A stretch of DNA of 64,000 nt, taken from positions 62,001 through 126,000 of the forward strand of contig NZ_JAMBOP010000009.1 in the NCBI RefSeq assembly GCF_023715645.1, given 5' to 3'. Below the pieces are notes generated by a model that saw only the letters and a program-made list of their open reading frames with translations, was not told the origin of the DNA and made no database searches. Position 1 is the first letter of the stretch. Every line of letters starts with the position of its first letter. The translations under genes were made by a program, and so were the position numbers. Positions 10,166 to 18,983 of this stretch are shown piece by piece. Origin of the DNA: Bacillus cytotoxicus. GTDB lineage: Bacteria; Bacillota; Bacilli; Bacillales; Bacillaceae_G.

Positions 10166-11857
10166 ATGAAATACGTAAGCATTCGTAAAAAAATGATGTT
10201 TATGATAGGTACAATTTGTGCCTTATTTGGCATCGCATTAGCTTTTATTTTTTTCTTTGCCAAACTCGAAAATAATATAGCTGTAACATTACAAAAAGAT
10301 GTTGCACCAAAAACAAACCTTTTAATAGAACGTAATGAGGCATATCAAGTGCAACTTTCAGCTTTGCGAGGTTATCTATTACAACGTGATCCTACCGAAC
10401 TAAATAAGTTTTACGAGCTAAACAAACAATTAGAAGATACAAAAGAAAAACTATTAAACGACCCAAGTATTTCACAAGATATCAAAAATACAATCGAGTT
10501 AGGAGGACAGTGGCGTCAGTTTATTAATGAAAAAGTGATTCCTCTCACTAAAGAAGGAAAGTGGGACGAGGCAATAAAGATTACCGCTGAACAAAACAAA
10601 ACTGTTTATAAAGTAAGCCGTGATTTCACCAAATATAGCAATGACGAAAATACGAAGTGTGATCAGCTTATCAAACAAGTAAAAGACTCATCCTCACTCG
10701 TTAAATCTATTATCTTCATTTCTCTTATCCTTTGTACAATTATTGGTATTATAGTAGCCTGGTGGTTCTCTGGTAAACTTGTAAAACCAATTCAAGAAAT
10801 TGATACAAAGCTAAAAGAACTTACTTCTCAAAATGGTGATTTAACAGCAAGATTACATGTGAAAAGCAATGACGAAACCGGTGCCATCGCTGCTTCCTTT
10901 AATCAAATGTTAGAAAACCTCCAATATATCATCGGACAAGTACAGAAAACATCGTTAAATGTACGTAATGCTTCTGACAATATAATAACAGAAACGAATA
11001 TCTCTATGGGGGCAACAACCGCTATCCAAACGACGATGTCCGAATTAGAACATCATATTCAATCCCAAGTTTCTAGTATCGAAGAAAGTTCTACTGCAAT
11101 GGATGACACAGCAGTTAGTGTACAGCGTATTGCCCAGTCTGCTTCCGCCGTGGCTGAACTGACAGTAACTACTTCTGACCGTGCAAACGAAGGTAGTCGA
11201 GTAATCGAAAAATCAATTACACAGATGACAACAATTCATGACGCAGTGAATGCTACGTCTCAAGTTGTCGAACGTCTAATCACTCATACGAAACATATTG
11301 ACACAGCTGTTCAATCTATCTCAAATATTGCGGAACAAACGAATCTTCTTGCGTTAAATGCTTCCATTGAAGCGGCGCGAGCTGGTGAGCAAGGAAAAGG
11401 ATTCGCCGTTGTTGCAGATGAAGTAAGAAGACTTGCAGAACAATCGAAAACTACTGCAACAGGCATTAACCAGTTACTTCACCATATTCAGGCTGATACG
11501 AAGACTGCAAATTCGATGATGGAACAAGGCCAAGTAGAAGCTACTCAAGGTATTACAGTCATTCGCGAAGCTGGTTCTTCATTCGCAACTATCGTTGAAC
11601 AAATTAACGAAGTATCTTCACAAATACAAGAAGTTTCAGCAACTGCTGAAGAGATGGCTGCAAGCGCAGAAGAAATGAATGCTTCCCTTAATAATATTGC
11701 TTCTATCTCGGGTGAAGTAGCAGCAGAAACAACACAAGCTGCAAACTCTGCTGGAGAGCAAGTAAACATCATGAAAGACATGTCCGATAAATCACAGCAG
11801 ATGAAACACGTTGTAGAAGAACTCGATACACTCGTTTCTCGATTTAAAACTGAATAA
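10166..11857 (+). CDS. Methyl-accepting chemotaxis protein (array copy 3)
   Basis: A 563-aa chemoreceptor, last of the array, with AAAGGAGGA before ATG. Membrane segments, HAMP and MA domain are as in the other copies. The signalling tip is intact ([21 protein letters not shown]) with small changes nearby ([14 protein letters not shown]). It has its own terminator. Each of the three intact copies has its own promoter, so they are probably transcribed separately. Confidence 0.93.
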   Translation: MKYVSIRKKMMFMIGTICALFGIALAFIFFFAKLENNIAVTLQKDVAPKTNLLIERNEAYQVQLSALRGYLLQRDPTELNKFYELNKQLEDTKEKLLNDPSISQDIKNTIELGGQWRQFINEKVIPLTKEGKWDEAIKITAEQNKTVYKVSRDFTKYSNDENTKCDQLIKQVKDSSSLVKSIIFISLILCTIIGIIVAWWFSGKLVKPIQEIDTKLKELTSQNGDLTARLHVKSNDETGAIAASFNQMLENLQYIIGQVQKTSLNVRNASDNIITETNISMGATTAIQTTMSELEHHIQSQVSSIEESSTAMDDTAVSVQRIAQSASAVAELTVTTSDRANEGSRVIEKSITQMTTIHDAVNATSQVVERLITHTKHIDTAVQSISNIAEQTNLLALNASIEAARAGEQGKGFAVVADEVRRLAEQSKTTATGINQLLHHIQADTKTANSMMEQGQVEATQGITVIREAGSSFATIVEQINEVSSQIQEVSATAEEMAASAEEMNASLNNIASISGEVAAETTQAANSAGEQVNIMKDMSDKSQQMKHVVEELDTLVSRFKTE

Positions 11858-11861
11858 TAAC

Positions 11862-11894
11862 AAAAGCATTCCTTGTTATAGGGAATGCTTTTTT
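11862..11894 (+). terminator. Terminator after chemoreceptor array
   Basis: AAAAGCATTCC paired with GGGAATGCTTTT, 7-8 nt loop, T6 tail. Confidence 0.85.
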
Positions 11895-11988
11895 CCTATA
11901 CGAAATATACTGTGAGCTAGATCACTGCATCTTTACTGCAAATCCGCTATAATGAGAATAAATATCATTTGTTAATAGAGGTGCTACT

Positions 11989-12303
11989 ATGTCGCAAATT
12001 TTAGAAGATAAAGTATATGCCAACTTGGAAGCTGTTATTGACCCTGAACTTGGCGTCGATATTATAAATCTTGGGTTAGTCTATGACGTTACAACTGACG
12101 AACAACAGAATGCTGTTATTACAATGACAATGACTTCTATCGGTTGTCCAATGGCTGGGCAAATCGTAGCTGATGTCAAAAAAGTATTAGCAACAAATGT
12201 CCCTGAATTAAATGAAATTGAAGTAAATGTTGTTTGGAATCCGCCATGGACAAAAGATCGCATGTCCCGAATTGCTAAAATTGCATTAGGCATCCGGGAT
12301 TAA
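11989..12303 (+). CDS. yitW: MIP18/SufT-family Fe-S assembly factor (YitW-like)
   Basis: A 104-aa cytosolic protein of the DUF59/MIP18 family that helps deliver or mature Fe-S clusters. Family features visible are VIDPELGVDIINLGLVYDV near the N-terminus, SIGCPMAG with the conserved Cys, and VNVVWNPPWTKDRMS near the C-terminus. The length is normal for YitW-type proteins. It is monocistronic between two terminators. Start ATG 11989 is preceded by TAGAGGTG. Confidence 0.88.
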   Translation: MSQILEDKVYANLEAVIDPELGVDIINLGLVYDVTTDEQQNAVITMTMTSIGCPMAGQIVADVKKVLATNVPELNEIEVNVVWNPPWTKDRMSRIAKIALGIRD

Positions 12304-12308
12304 ACGAG

Positions 12309-12340
12309 AAAAAAGACCTGATATTAGTCAGGTCTTTTTT
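12309..12340 (+). terminator. Bidirectional terminator between yitW and npr
   Basis: Perfect 13-bp stem AAAAAAGACCTGA with loop TATTAG and T6 tail; serves both convergent genes. Confidence 0.88.
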
Positions 12341-12346
12341 CATTTC

Positions 12347-13996
12347 TTATTTTACACCTACTGCATCATATGCTTTCGTTGTAGCTTGTACCTCTTTAGA
12401 GTTTTGACCGTATAAATCTGCAGCCGCTTGAATTGCAGCTTTACGCATCATACTAAAGTTTGAGTTTGCAGTTAAATATTTTGAAAGCGCGCGGTAATAA
12501 ATTTTTTCTGTTGCTTCGCGCCCTACACCATTTACAGTAACACCGTAATGCTTACCACCTTCAGAAATTAAATATGCTGCTTTGTTGTTAATGCTGCTGT
12601 TAATATGAACGCCGCCATTATCAACCTTTCCTGTGTAACGCTTACTATAATGATCTGGGTAGCCTTCACTTGGCTTTAATGGATTTGGAATGGAAGCTGG
12701 ATCCTTTAAAGAACGCAGTACAGTTCCGCGCATCTCTGGTGCATAAATATCTTCCCCTAGCTCCCAATCATCACGGTCAACCATTGCGCCCATAATGTCA
12801 GATAACGATTCATTTAATGCACCAGGTTCATTTTTATATACTAGATTTGCAGTGTACTCTGTTACTGCGTGAGTAAGCTCATGCCCAATAACATCAAGTC
12901 CTGCTGAGAATGGAATGAATTCTTTTCCATCACCGTCTCCGTACATCATTTGGACACCGTTCCACGCTGCGTTATTCCATCCTTCCCCAACATGAACGGT
13001 AGAGATCAATTTTGCGCCTTGATTATCAAAGGAATCACGGTTGAATGTTTTCTTATAATAATCGTATACTTTCTCAGCGTTAGCATGCGCATCGACAGCT
13101 GCTTTATCATCGAAGAATTTATTTTTACTTTCTATTTCTTCACCAGTATATCCAAGCCATTGCGAGAATAAGTTGAACCAATTTTCATCCATATTTTCCG
13201 CATCAAAGGTATGAACACCTTTTCCACGTGTTCCATCGAACAAATTAAAAGCCCCAGTTTTTGAGTCCTGTGCAATTTCAAAACTTGTTCGATTTCCTGC
13301 TACACCGTAACCAAATCCTGTCATATGATCAATCGCATTATACTTCTCAATGACATTTCCGTTTGTCGCATCAACGAAATAATGCCAATAGCCTGGTGCT
13401 GGCTTTGATGTAGATGCTTTTACAAGATAAGAAAGATAATATTTTCCATCTTTTTCATATACATATAAATCTTTTTTAATACCATCATATTTATCTACTT
13501 TGCCAATTTCTTTCTCAAGATCAGCCTTTGCGACATTTACAGCCTCATCTCCTGAAATGCTTGCATTGGATGGAATATTTTTATTTTCTAAATCCGGGAT
13601 AACTTGTCCGAAAAACGCTTTTACATTATTATCTTTATCCAGTGCCACTGTTTGATCGGATCCATATACAGGAACACCGTTATGTTTTTCAATAAGCTTC
13701 ACATGTGTCGTTTCTGCCTGTGCATCTTTCTCTTCACCAACGACTTCAAATTGTTTCTCAATATTTCCTGCTAATTTAAACATGTCTTTTTTACTTTTCA
13801 AATACTCAAACACCGTTTCTTTTTTATCTAATCCTTCCGGTGCTTTCCACTCTTCCCCAATATAAGACGGTGTCTGGAACTCTTGGTTGTATTGAACTTT
13901 TTGTTCATCTGCATATGTACGTGACGTACCTAATGTCGCAAATGCTCCTAAAGCCATAGACAAAGCTAACGTTGAAGATAAAACCTTCTTCTTCAA
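12347..13996 (-). CDS. npr: Secreted neutral protease (bacillolysin, thermolysin family M4)
   Basis: A pre-pro-metalloprotease of about 549 aa. A signal peptide (KKKVLSSTLALSMALGAFA) is followed by an FTP/PepSY propeptide (to roughly residue 240) and the mature M4 domain. Zinc ligands are in GHELTHAV (near residue 375) and NESLSD; the catalytic His is in DNGGVHINSS. I chose TTG at 13996 because GGGGAG at 14010-14005 is then 8 bp away. The upstream GTG (14005-14003) abuts the Shine-Dalgarno (one shared base) and TTG 14002 is too close. A -10 like TATAAA lies some 40 bp upstream. No PlcR box was seen nearby. Confidence 0.93.
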   Translation of the reverse strand: MKKKVLSSTLALSMALGAFATLGTSRTYADEQKVQYNQEFQTPSYIGEEWKAPEGLDKKETVFEYLKSKKDMFKLAGNIEKQFEVVGEEKDAQAETTHVKLIEKHNGVPVYGSDQTVALDKDNNVKAFFGQVIPDLENKNIPSNASISGDEAVNVAKADLEKEIGKVDKYDGIKKDLYVYEKDGKYYLSYLVKASTSKPAPGYWHYFVDATNGNVIEKYNAIDHMTGFGYGVAGNRTSFEIAQDSKTGAFNLFDGTRGKGVHTFDAENMDENWFNLFSQWLGYTGEEIESKNKFFDDKAAVDAHANAEKVYDYYKKTFNRDSFDNQGAKLISTVHVGEGWNNAAWNGVQMMYGDGDGKEFIPFSAGLDVIGHELTHAVTEYTANLVYKNEPGALNESLSDIMGAMVDRDDWELGEDIYAPEMRGTVLRSLKDPASIPNPLKPSEGYPDHYSKRYTGKVDNGGVHINSSINNKAAYLISEGGKHYGVTVNGVGREATEKIYYRALSKYLTANSNFSMMRKAAIQAAADLYGQNSKEVQATTKAYDAVGVK

Positions 13997-14096
13997 AAAC
14001 AACACTCCCCATCCCTATTTTTTTGACACTTTTATACAGTTCTAGGGGAATTAGCAATAACCTTCATTTATTTTTTAGAAAATTTCGACAAAACAC

Positions 14097-14128
14097 TTAA
14101 AAAAGTAGCGCCCTCTCTAGACGCTACT
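14097..14128 (-). terminator. Terminator after pirin gene
   Basis: AGTAGCG/CGCTACT stem; on the minus strand it is followed by TTTTTTAA. Confidence 0.7.
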
Positions 14129-14140
14129 CGCTTACGACAA

Positions 14141-14839
14141 TTATTGTTTCTTCATCTCAATGACTAAATAATGTGCTGTTTCCGCCGCTTGAATGTGAAT
14201 ATCTTCTTCAATTACTTCTGCTGCATCTCTCATTACTAACGTTTCCCCGTTCACAACTCCGCTTCCTTCAATTTGAACCAAATAAGCTTGACGTCCTTCA
14301 CCGACTGAGAATGTAATCTCTTTTCCTTTTTCTAAGGCAAGAGCGTACAAGTTTGCATCTTGATGAATTTCAATCGGTGCACCGCCATTAATTGGCGAAA
14401 CCATGTGGAACCATGTATTCTCACGTTTATTCCAATCAAATTTAAATTCACCGTAATTTGGTGTATGACCAGTACGGTTTGGTAAAATCCAAATTTGCAG
14501 AAGACGCAATGTTTCATCTCCTAAGTTATGCTCACTATGGAAAACACCTGTTCCAGCACTCATATATTGCACATGTCCACGCTCAATTGTTCCACGGTTT
14601 CCCATACTATCTTGATGTGTCAATGCTCCATCCACTACATAAGAAATAATCTCCATATCACGATGCGGATGCATCTCAAATCCAGTTTGTGCCGCTACTA
14701 AATCATCGTTAATAACGCGCAGTGCACCAAATCTCATATTATTTGGATTATAATAATCGGCAAATGAAAAATGAAAATGTGTATTTAACCAACCGTGATT
14801 TGCTCTTCCCATTTGTTTATGATCCACTTTTTTAAACAT
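14141..14839 (-). CDS. Pirin-family (cupin) protein
   Basis: A 232-aa bicupin of the pirin/YhhW family; some members have quercetinase activity. The metal-binding cupin motif is visible as GFEMHPHRDMEIISYVVDG, with HSEHN later, giving the His/Glu ligands. I chose ATG 14839 (GAGGTGG five bases upstream) over the GTG at 14848, which overlaps that Shine-Dalgarno. A perfect 22-bp palindrome matching the B. subtilis MhqR operator lies 15 bp upstream, suggesting induction by quinone/catechol stress. It is monocistronic with its own terminator. Confidence 0.88.
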   Translation of the reverse strand: MFKKVDHKQMGRANHGWLNTHFHFSFADYYNPNNMRFGALRVINDDLVAAQTGFEMHPHRDMEIISYVVDGALTHQDSMGNRGTIERGHVQYMSAGTGVFHSEHNLGDETLRLLQIWILPNRTGHTPNYGEFKFDWNKRENTWFHMVSPINGGAPIEIHQDANLYALALEKGKEITFSVGEGRQAYLVQIEGSGVVNGETLVMRDAAEVIEEDIHIQAAETAHYLVIEMKKQ

Positions 14840-14853
14840 ATTTTCCACCTCAC

Positions 14854-14875
14854 ATTATCTCGAATTCGAGATAAT
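14854..14875. promoter_or_regulatory. MhqR-type operator (perfect 22-bp palindrome)
   Basis: ATTATCTCGAA followed directly by its reverse complement. This matches the published B. subtilis MhqR box core (tATCTcgaAtTCgAGATa). It lies immediately upstream of the pirin ribosome binding site, so it probably overlaps the transcription start. Confidence 0.75.
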
Positions 14876-15050
14876 TATTTTAAATTTTTTACTAACATTT
14901 GCTTCTGCTCCTCACGAGTGAGCCTTACTTGCAATGTGAACTAATGCTGCAGACAAATCTTATTTTTTAAATATTGCTTCGTCTCGCTTAGCTGTGCAAC
15001 TAAAGTTTAGAATGAAACTTATTAATTGTCAATAACTTTATTTTAGTAAG

Positions 15051-15085
15051 TTAAAAACTAAAACATAGTATTCACTATGTTTTAG
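15051..15085 (-). terminator. Terminator overlapping 3' end of the HExxH gene
   Basis: CTAAAACATAGT and its complement with a 4-nt loop; minus-strand tail TTTTTAA. It overlaps the stop codon. Confidence 0.8.
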
Positions 15086-15516
15086 TTCGCATACCTTCTC
15101 CTATATTCTCTCAGCTTTCTCTTCGCAAACACCCGTGCATCTCTTTCAATCCACCGCTTTTCATACATTTCATCTCCAACATCCAATAACTTCAGTTCAT
15201 GCTGCATATCATGCCGAAACTCATGCAACAATGTTTCTAATACGCTCTCATACTTCTCCCACATAGAAACAAAAATGAGCCGCTTTTCTTTATGATAAAA
15301 TCCGCTCAAAGGAAATAAAAATTCTTCTTCCTCTGCTCCTAATCGTATTAACACATCATTCATTTCGCACGTATCACAGAAAAAAACAGGTACCTCACGT
15401 CGTTCAATTAATGAGAAAACATCCTTCTTTACTTGATGTATATCCCACGAAAAATCGCCATCAAGTACATACCAGTTCCCAGCTTGTTGATACACCTTTT
15501 CAAATGGGAGCTGCAT
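15082..15516 (-). CDS. Putative zinc metallopeptidase-like protein (DUF3920-like)
   Basis: A 144-aa cytosolic protein with no signal peptide. It contains LLHEFRHDMQHEL near residue 107, an HExxH metallopeptidase motif followed by a further His three residues later. A CDTC pair lies in the middle. I recall this pattern from the Bacillus-restricted DUF3920 family, but that is from memory. The second ATG (15516) is preferred, with AAAGGAG seven bases upstream; the ATG two codons earlier would be too close. Substrate unknown. Confidence 0.65.
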   Translation of the reverse strand: MQLPFEKVYQQAGNWYVLDGDFSWDIHQVKKDVFSLIERREVPVFFCDTCEMNDVLIRLGAEEEEFLFPLSGFYHKEKRLIFVSMWEKYESVLETLLHEFRHDMQHELKLLDVGDEMYEKRWIERDARVFAKRKLREYRRRYAN

Positions 15517-15625
15517 TTTCATTCTCCTTTCTCTTTACTCTTTATTACTTGTATGTCACATTAGTTCTTATTTTAAACATGCATAATGCGTCACAAAATG
15601 TTTAAAATTATATATGCCAAAAGAC

Positions 15626-15663
15626 TTGCTTTTATACCCATTACTAGATTATAATGATTATAA
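15626..15663 (+). promoter_or_regulatory. dps promoter with perfect PerR box
   Basis: TTGCTT (15626-15631), 18-bp spacer, TATAAT (15650-15655). The -10 region is embedded in TTATAATGATTATAA (15649-15663), an exact match to the PerR consensus TTATAATNATTATAA. This predicts repression by PerR and induction by peroxide. Confidence 0.85.
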
Positions 15664-15706
15664 ATTAATAAATGATATAAAAAATAACTTAAAGGGGATT
15701 GATCAC

Positions 15707-16147
15707 ATGAACACACAAGTAATTGAAGCATTAAACAAACAAGTAGCAAACTGGAACGTTTTATTCACAAAATTACACAACTACCACTGGTACGTTACAG
15801 GACCTCAATTCTTTACACTTCACGAGAAATTTGAACAACTTTATACAGAAGCAGCTATGCACATCGATGAAATTGCAGAGCGCATTTTAGCAATTGGCGG
15901 CAAACCAGTAGCAACAATGAAAGAATATTTAACATTATCTTCCGTTCAAGAAGCAAATTACGGAGAAACTGCCCAAGGAATGGTCGAGGCAATTATGAAA
16001 GACTACGAAATAATGCTAAGCGAACTAAAAAAAGGCATGGAAGTCGCACAAGATGCAGATGACGAAATGACATCCGACCTACTACTTGGCATCTACACAG
16101 AACTTGAAAAACACGCATGGATGCTACGTGCATTCTTGAATCAATAA
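15707..16147 (+). CDS. dps: Dps-family DNA-binding ferritin-like protein
   Basis: A 146-aa miniferritin that oxidises and stores iron with H2O2 and protects DNA. The ferroxidase residues of Bacillus Dps proteins are visible: H27, H39, D54 and E58. ATG 15707 is chosen because AAAGGGGATT precedes it; the open frame extends upstream to 15614 through the promoter. Control is by the perfect PerR box at 15649-15663. Confidence 0.93.
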   Translation: MNTQVIEALNKQVANWNVLFTKLHNYHWYVTGPQFFTLHEKFEQLYTEAAMHIDEIAERILAIGGKPVATMKEYLTLSSVQEANYGETAQGMVEAIMKDYEIMLSELKKGMEVAQDADDEMTSDLLLGIYTELEKHAWMLRAFLNQ

Positions 16148-16268
16148 GAAAAGCGGAGCCGACTGTTTAGCCCTGTTGGCTAAGGTTCTTTCACACAGAA
16201 GGTGCTTTTTACCTCGCAGGAAGGAGCGAAGCCACCGAACATTCTAGCCGCTGAAGCTGGATAATAAG
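16147..16268 (+). repeat. Dispersed repeat AAAAGCGGA...GCTGGA, copy 1
   Basis: About 120 bp beginning AGAAAAGCGGAGCCGACTG and ending TAGCCGCTGAAGCTGGA, with an internal GGTGCTTTTTACCTCGC hairpin. A second copy lies inside another repeat at 30231-30347. A truncated start of a further copy (AGAAAAGCGAAGGCGGC) follows at once, then ATATATCGGCGATTCGACA as in 38281-38394. Confidence 0.7.
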
Positions 16269-16310
16269 AAAAGCGAAGGCGGCACCGATATATCGGCGAT
16301 TCGACACAAC

Positions 16311-16440
16311 TTAAAGTGAAAATTCCATCAGTGACGCTTTTCTCACTGATGGAAAGCTCTCACCAATCGGGCTTTTACGGGCAGTTTTCTTCCCCGTGCT
16401 TCCCCAATCTTTACTGCCCGTTAATGCGGGGTAAAGACCC
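16311..16440 (+). repeat. bcr-type repeat (ACCAATCGGGCTTTTACGGG family)
   Basis: Contains TTCCATCAGTGA..TCACTGATGGAA, then ACCAATCGGGCTTTTACGGG and CTGCCCGTTAATGCGGGG. It shares blocks with 3592-3665 and 30126-30415. It resembles bcr repeats described from the B. cereus group; the exact subtype is not assigned. Confidence 0.65.
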
Positions 16441-16469
16441 TTCGACGATATTTGACAAACAACACGCAC

Positions 16470-16508
16470 CAAAAAACCGAGCGGGACACTTCCCACTCGG
16501 TTTTTTTA
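16470..16508. terminator. Bidirectional terminator overlapping LOG stop codon
   Basis: ACCGAG/CTCGGT stem with extended pairing, A6 before and T7 after. Confidence 0.75.
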
Positions 16509-17084
16509 TGTTAACTGCTTCCACTTAACTCCCATAATTGGTCGTTTGTAATTCTTCATTTGTACAAACAATTCATCAGCTGTTTGTGCAGCAACAAGTA
16601 ATGCTTTATTTGATGGATTCATAAACCCTTCTTCTGCTGCACGATCCACCATTTGTAATAACGGTGTGTAGAATTCGGCTATGTTCAGCAAGCCAACGGG
16701 CTTTTCATGAATTCCGATTTGTGACCAACATACAACTTCGAAAAGTTCTTCAAATGTTCCATATCCGCCTGGCAATGCAATAAATGCATCAGCAAGCTCA
16801 ATCATTTTTGCTTTTCTTTCATGCATTGTTTCTACTTCAATTAGTTCTGTTAAACCGTGGTGAACAATTTCTCCTCGAAATAATCCACGCGGCATGACAC
16901 CTGTTACACGTCCGCCTAGCTCTAATACTTGATTTGCTACTTCTCCCATTAATCCGACGCAAGAACCGCCGTATACAAGCTCTATATTATTTTGAACTAG
17001 TATTTCCCCTAGCTGACGAGCTTCCTCCTGAAACTCCGGACGCTCCCCAACATTTGATCCTGCAAACACACAAATTCGTTTCAT
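16506..17084 (-). CDS. LOG-family (TIGR00730) phosphoribohydrolase
   Basis: A 192-aa cytosolic Rossmann-like enzyme of the Lonely Guy family, which cleaves cytokinin riboside or other nucleoside 5'-monophosphates. The family signature PGGYGTFEE is at residues 105-113, with MHERK at 87-91 and GGSCVGLMG near 40. ATG 17084 is chosen with GGGGTGG upstream; the longer open frame has no support. It is divergent from mazG with about 70 bp between them. Physiological substrate unknown. Confidence 0.88.
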   Translation of the reverse strand: MKRICVFAGSNVGERPEFQEEARQLGEILVQNNIELVYGGSCVGLMGEVANQVLELGGRVTGVMPRGLFRGEIVHHGLTELIEVETMHERKAKMIELADAFIALPGGYGTFEELFEVVCWSQIGIHEKPVGLLNIAEFYTPLLQMVDRAAEEGFMNPSNKALLVAAQTADELFVQMKNYKRPIMGVKWKQLT

Positions 17085-17156
17085 TCCGCCACCCCAAAAC
17101 CACATATTGTTATGATACAATACAATCATACTACATATTGAAAGGGAGAGGGAAGG

Positions 17157-17471
17157 ATGAACACGAATGAATTTCAAAATTGGGTGGAACAATTTTATCA
17201 TGAACGCGGCTGGGCCCAATATAATTCTTTTATTCGCGTAAATTTTTTAGCAGAGGAAGTCGGTGAAGTTTCTCGCGTTGTACGCGCAATCGAAATCGGC
17301 CGCAATCGCCCAGATGAAAAGACGAAGAGTGAAGAAGAATTAACAGTAGAATTAAAAGAAGAACTTGGGGATGTGCTAGGAAACCTTATTATTTTAGCGC
17401 AAAAATATAACCTAGATTTACAGGATATTATGGAAACACATGTGAAAAAACTTTCTAAACGGTTCGAATAA
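17157..17471 (+). CDS. MazG-like nucleotide pyrophosphohydrolase
   Basis: A 104-aa all-alpha NTP-PPase. The metal-binding pattern is visible as FLAEEVGEVSRVVR and ELKEELGDVLGNLI (ExxE...ExxD). It probably hydrolyses non-canonical NTPs. The short single-domain form lacks the second repeat of full MazG. RBS GGGAGAGGGAAGG before ATG. Confidence 0.85.
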   Translation: MNTNEFQNWVEQFYHERGWAQYNSFIRVNFLAEEVGEVSRVVRAIEIGRNRPDEKTKSEEELTVELKEELGDVLGNLIILAQKYNLDLQDIMETHVKKLSKRFE

Positions 17472-17475
17472 TAAA

Positions 17476-17513
17476 TGAGAATTATTCCCAACTATGTTAT
17501 AATTATATTATAA
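17476..17513 (+). promoter_or_regulatory. Ferritin promoter region with Fur-like box
   Basis: TGAGAATTATTCCCA (17476-17490) is a degenerate 7-1-7 Fur-type inverted repeat. It is followed by TATAAT at 17498-17503 within TTATAAT-TAT-ATTATAA, a near-PerR palindrome with two extra bases. Either could regulate ferritin; neither is a perfect match. Confidence 0.4.
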
Positions 17514-17535
17514 TAATATGAAAGGGGTCTTTTTT

Positions 17536-18042
17536 ATGTTATCTCCAAAATTACGTGAAGCATTAAATGATCAAATGAATTTTGAATTTTATTCAGCCCA
17601 TGTGTATATGGCAATGGCAGCATACTGTACGTCAGAGAGCTATGATGGTTTTGCGAACTTCTTTCTCGTACAAGCAGAAGAAGAACGTTTCCATGCTATG
17701 AAGCTGTACAATTATATTAACGATCGCGGTGAGCGCGCAATCATTACTGGATTCGATCATCCAAATAATGAATACGAATCCATTTTATCTGCCTTTGAAA
17801 TCGCTCTTGAACATGAACGCGAGGTTACGAAGCGTATTTATAACTTATCTGATATCGCTTGGGACGAGCGCGAACACGCTACAATCACCTTCTTAAAATG
17901 GTTCGTTGACGAGCAAGTAGAAGAAGAAGCATCTTTCGATAACATCATTCAAAAATTAAAACGTATTACAAGCGATTCAAACGCCTTGTTCATGTTAGAT
18001 GCCGAATTAGAAAAACGTACATTTACTCCGCCTGCTGAGTAA
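17536..18042 (+). CDS. ftnA: Ferritin
   Basis: A 168-aa non-haem ferritin storing iron as a 24-mer. It begins MLSPKLREALNDQMNFEFYSAH and has the ferroxidase residues in QAEEERFHAMK and the YN(Y/L) helix region. ATG 17536 is used because AAAGGGG is 8 bases upstream; the ATG at 17518 precedes that site. It lies near dps and mazG in a small oxidative and iron-stress neighbourhood. Confidence 0.92.
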   Translation: MLSPKLREALNDQMNFEFYSAHVYMAMAAYCTSESYDGFANFFLVQAEEERFHAMKLYNYINDRGERAIITGFDHPNNEYESILSAFEIALEHEREVTKRIYNLSDIAWDEREHATITFLKWFVDEQVEEEASFDNIIQKLKRITSDSNALFMLDAELEKRTFTPPAE

Positions 18043-18283
18043 ACAAAAAAGCATAAATGAACCGCTTTCGTCAATTTATACTTCTTACATTGTAAAATTG
18101 GAATTAAACAACAGGTATAACGCCCTGTAAGTTCGTAGATTATAGTCATTAAAATCGCATGCTTAATAATCATTTTTATGTTAACATAGGTGTATATATT
18201 ATATAGTATACTTCAGTTGGTAGACAAAGTCTTATACTGGACAAGTCCATAAGCTAGAGGAAGCAACTAGCCTTTTAAAATTT

Positions 18284-18430
18284 ACTATTTCAGATTCGGT
18301 GATTCCTTATATTTCATTCGAATGTTACAACGGTTTGAAAAGACATATTCATCGGCAGTAGTAACTTTAAGAGCATCTTGCCCTAAATCTTTGTGTAAAG
18401 TTTTACAAATTTCCTCGAGTTGTTACGGAC
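18284..18430 (-). pseudogene. Short unidentified gene remnant
   Basis: The minus-strand frame has about 46 sense codons (QLEEICKTLHKDLGQDAL, then TTADEYVFSNRCN) bounded by a stop at each end and no start. It looks like a decayed coding fragment; family not recognised. It overlaps a Rex-like site, which may be coincidental. The rest of 18043-18497 holds no gene I can see. Confidence 0.3.
18391..18408. promoter_or_regulatory. Candidate Rex operator upstream of the NDH-2 operon
   Basis: TTGTGTAAAGTTTTACAA matches the Rex consensus TTGTGAAATATTTCACAA at 14 of 18 positions. It lies 90 bp upstream of the DUF1641-ndh operon. In B. subtilis the equivalent yjlC-ndh operon is Rex-controlled. Confidence 0.45.
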
Positions 18431-18497
18431 GAAGAAATCTTACCTGTAATGGGTAATCTTATTTAAGAAGTATTGCTATTGTAAAGGAGAATTGGAG

Positions 18498-18938
18498 ATG
18501 CCAGAAACAATCACTCAAACAAAACCTGAACAAGAATCATTACAAATTTCAGCTAGCCAAGGACAGAATGATGTACTTGATCAGCTATTAAAGCCTGAAG
18601 TTCAAGAGTCTTTAACTGCATTAGTAGAACAACTTCCAAAATTAACTGAGCTCGTTAATATTTTAACAAAATCTTATGATTTCGCTCAAGCAGTCGCTAC
18701 TGATGAAGTATTAAAAAGTGATACTGTTGGAGCAATCCAAGAACTTGCAGAACCTGTAAAAGATACAGTGAAAACCATTGCTGCAACTGCTATCGAAGCG
18801 AAAGATCGCGCTGAAGAAAGCAAAGAAGTTATCGGTCTTTTTGGCCTTTTAAAAATGCTAAAAGATCCACAAGCACAAAAAATGTTTCGCTTTGTAAATG
18901 CTTATCTTCAAATTACTGCGGAACGCAATCATAAATAA
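18498..18938 (+). CDS. DUF1641 protein (YjlC-like)
   Basis: A 146-aa predominantly helical cytosolic protein with a DUF1641 region (LEP-like LGLFGLLKMLKDPQAQKMFRF near the C-terminus appears as IGLFGLLKMLKDPQ). In B. subtilis the homologue YjlC is encoded directly before ndh and is of unknown function. ATG 18498 has AAAGGAG eight bases upstream. The next gene begins 45 bp later with its own Shine-Dalgarno, so the two form an operon. Confidence 0.8.
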   Translation: MPETITQTKPEQESLQISASQGQNDVLDQLLKPEVQESLTALVEQLPKLTELVNILTKSYDFAQAVATDEVLKSDTVGAIQELAEPVKDTVKTIAATAIEAKDRAEESKEVIGLFGLLKMLKDPQAQKMFRFVNAYLQITAERNHK

Positions 18939-18983
18939 TTCTTTCTTACACAACAATTAGTACAGACGGGGGATATCAATAAT

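Noticed and set aside
14855-14875. Pirin palindrome as a transposon end or restriction-type palindrome
   Set aside because: Its core matches the MhqR operator exactly and it sits at the expected promoter position.
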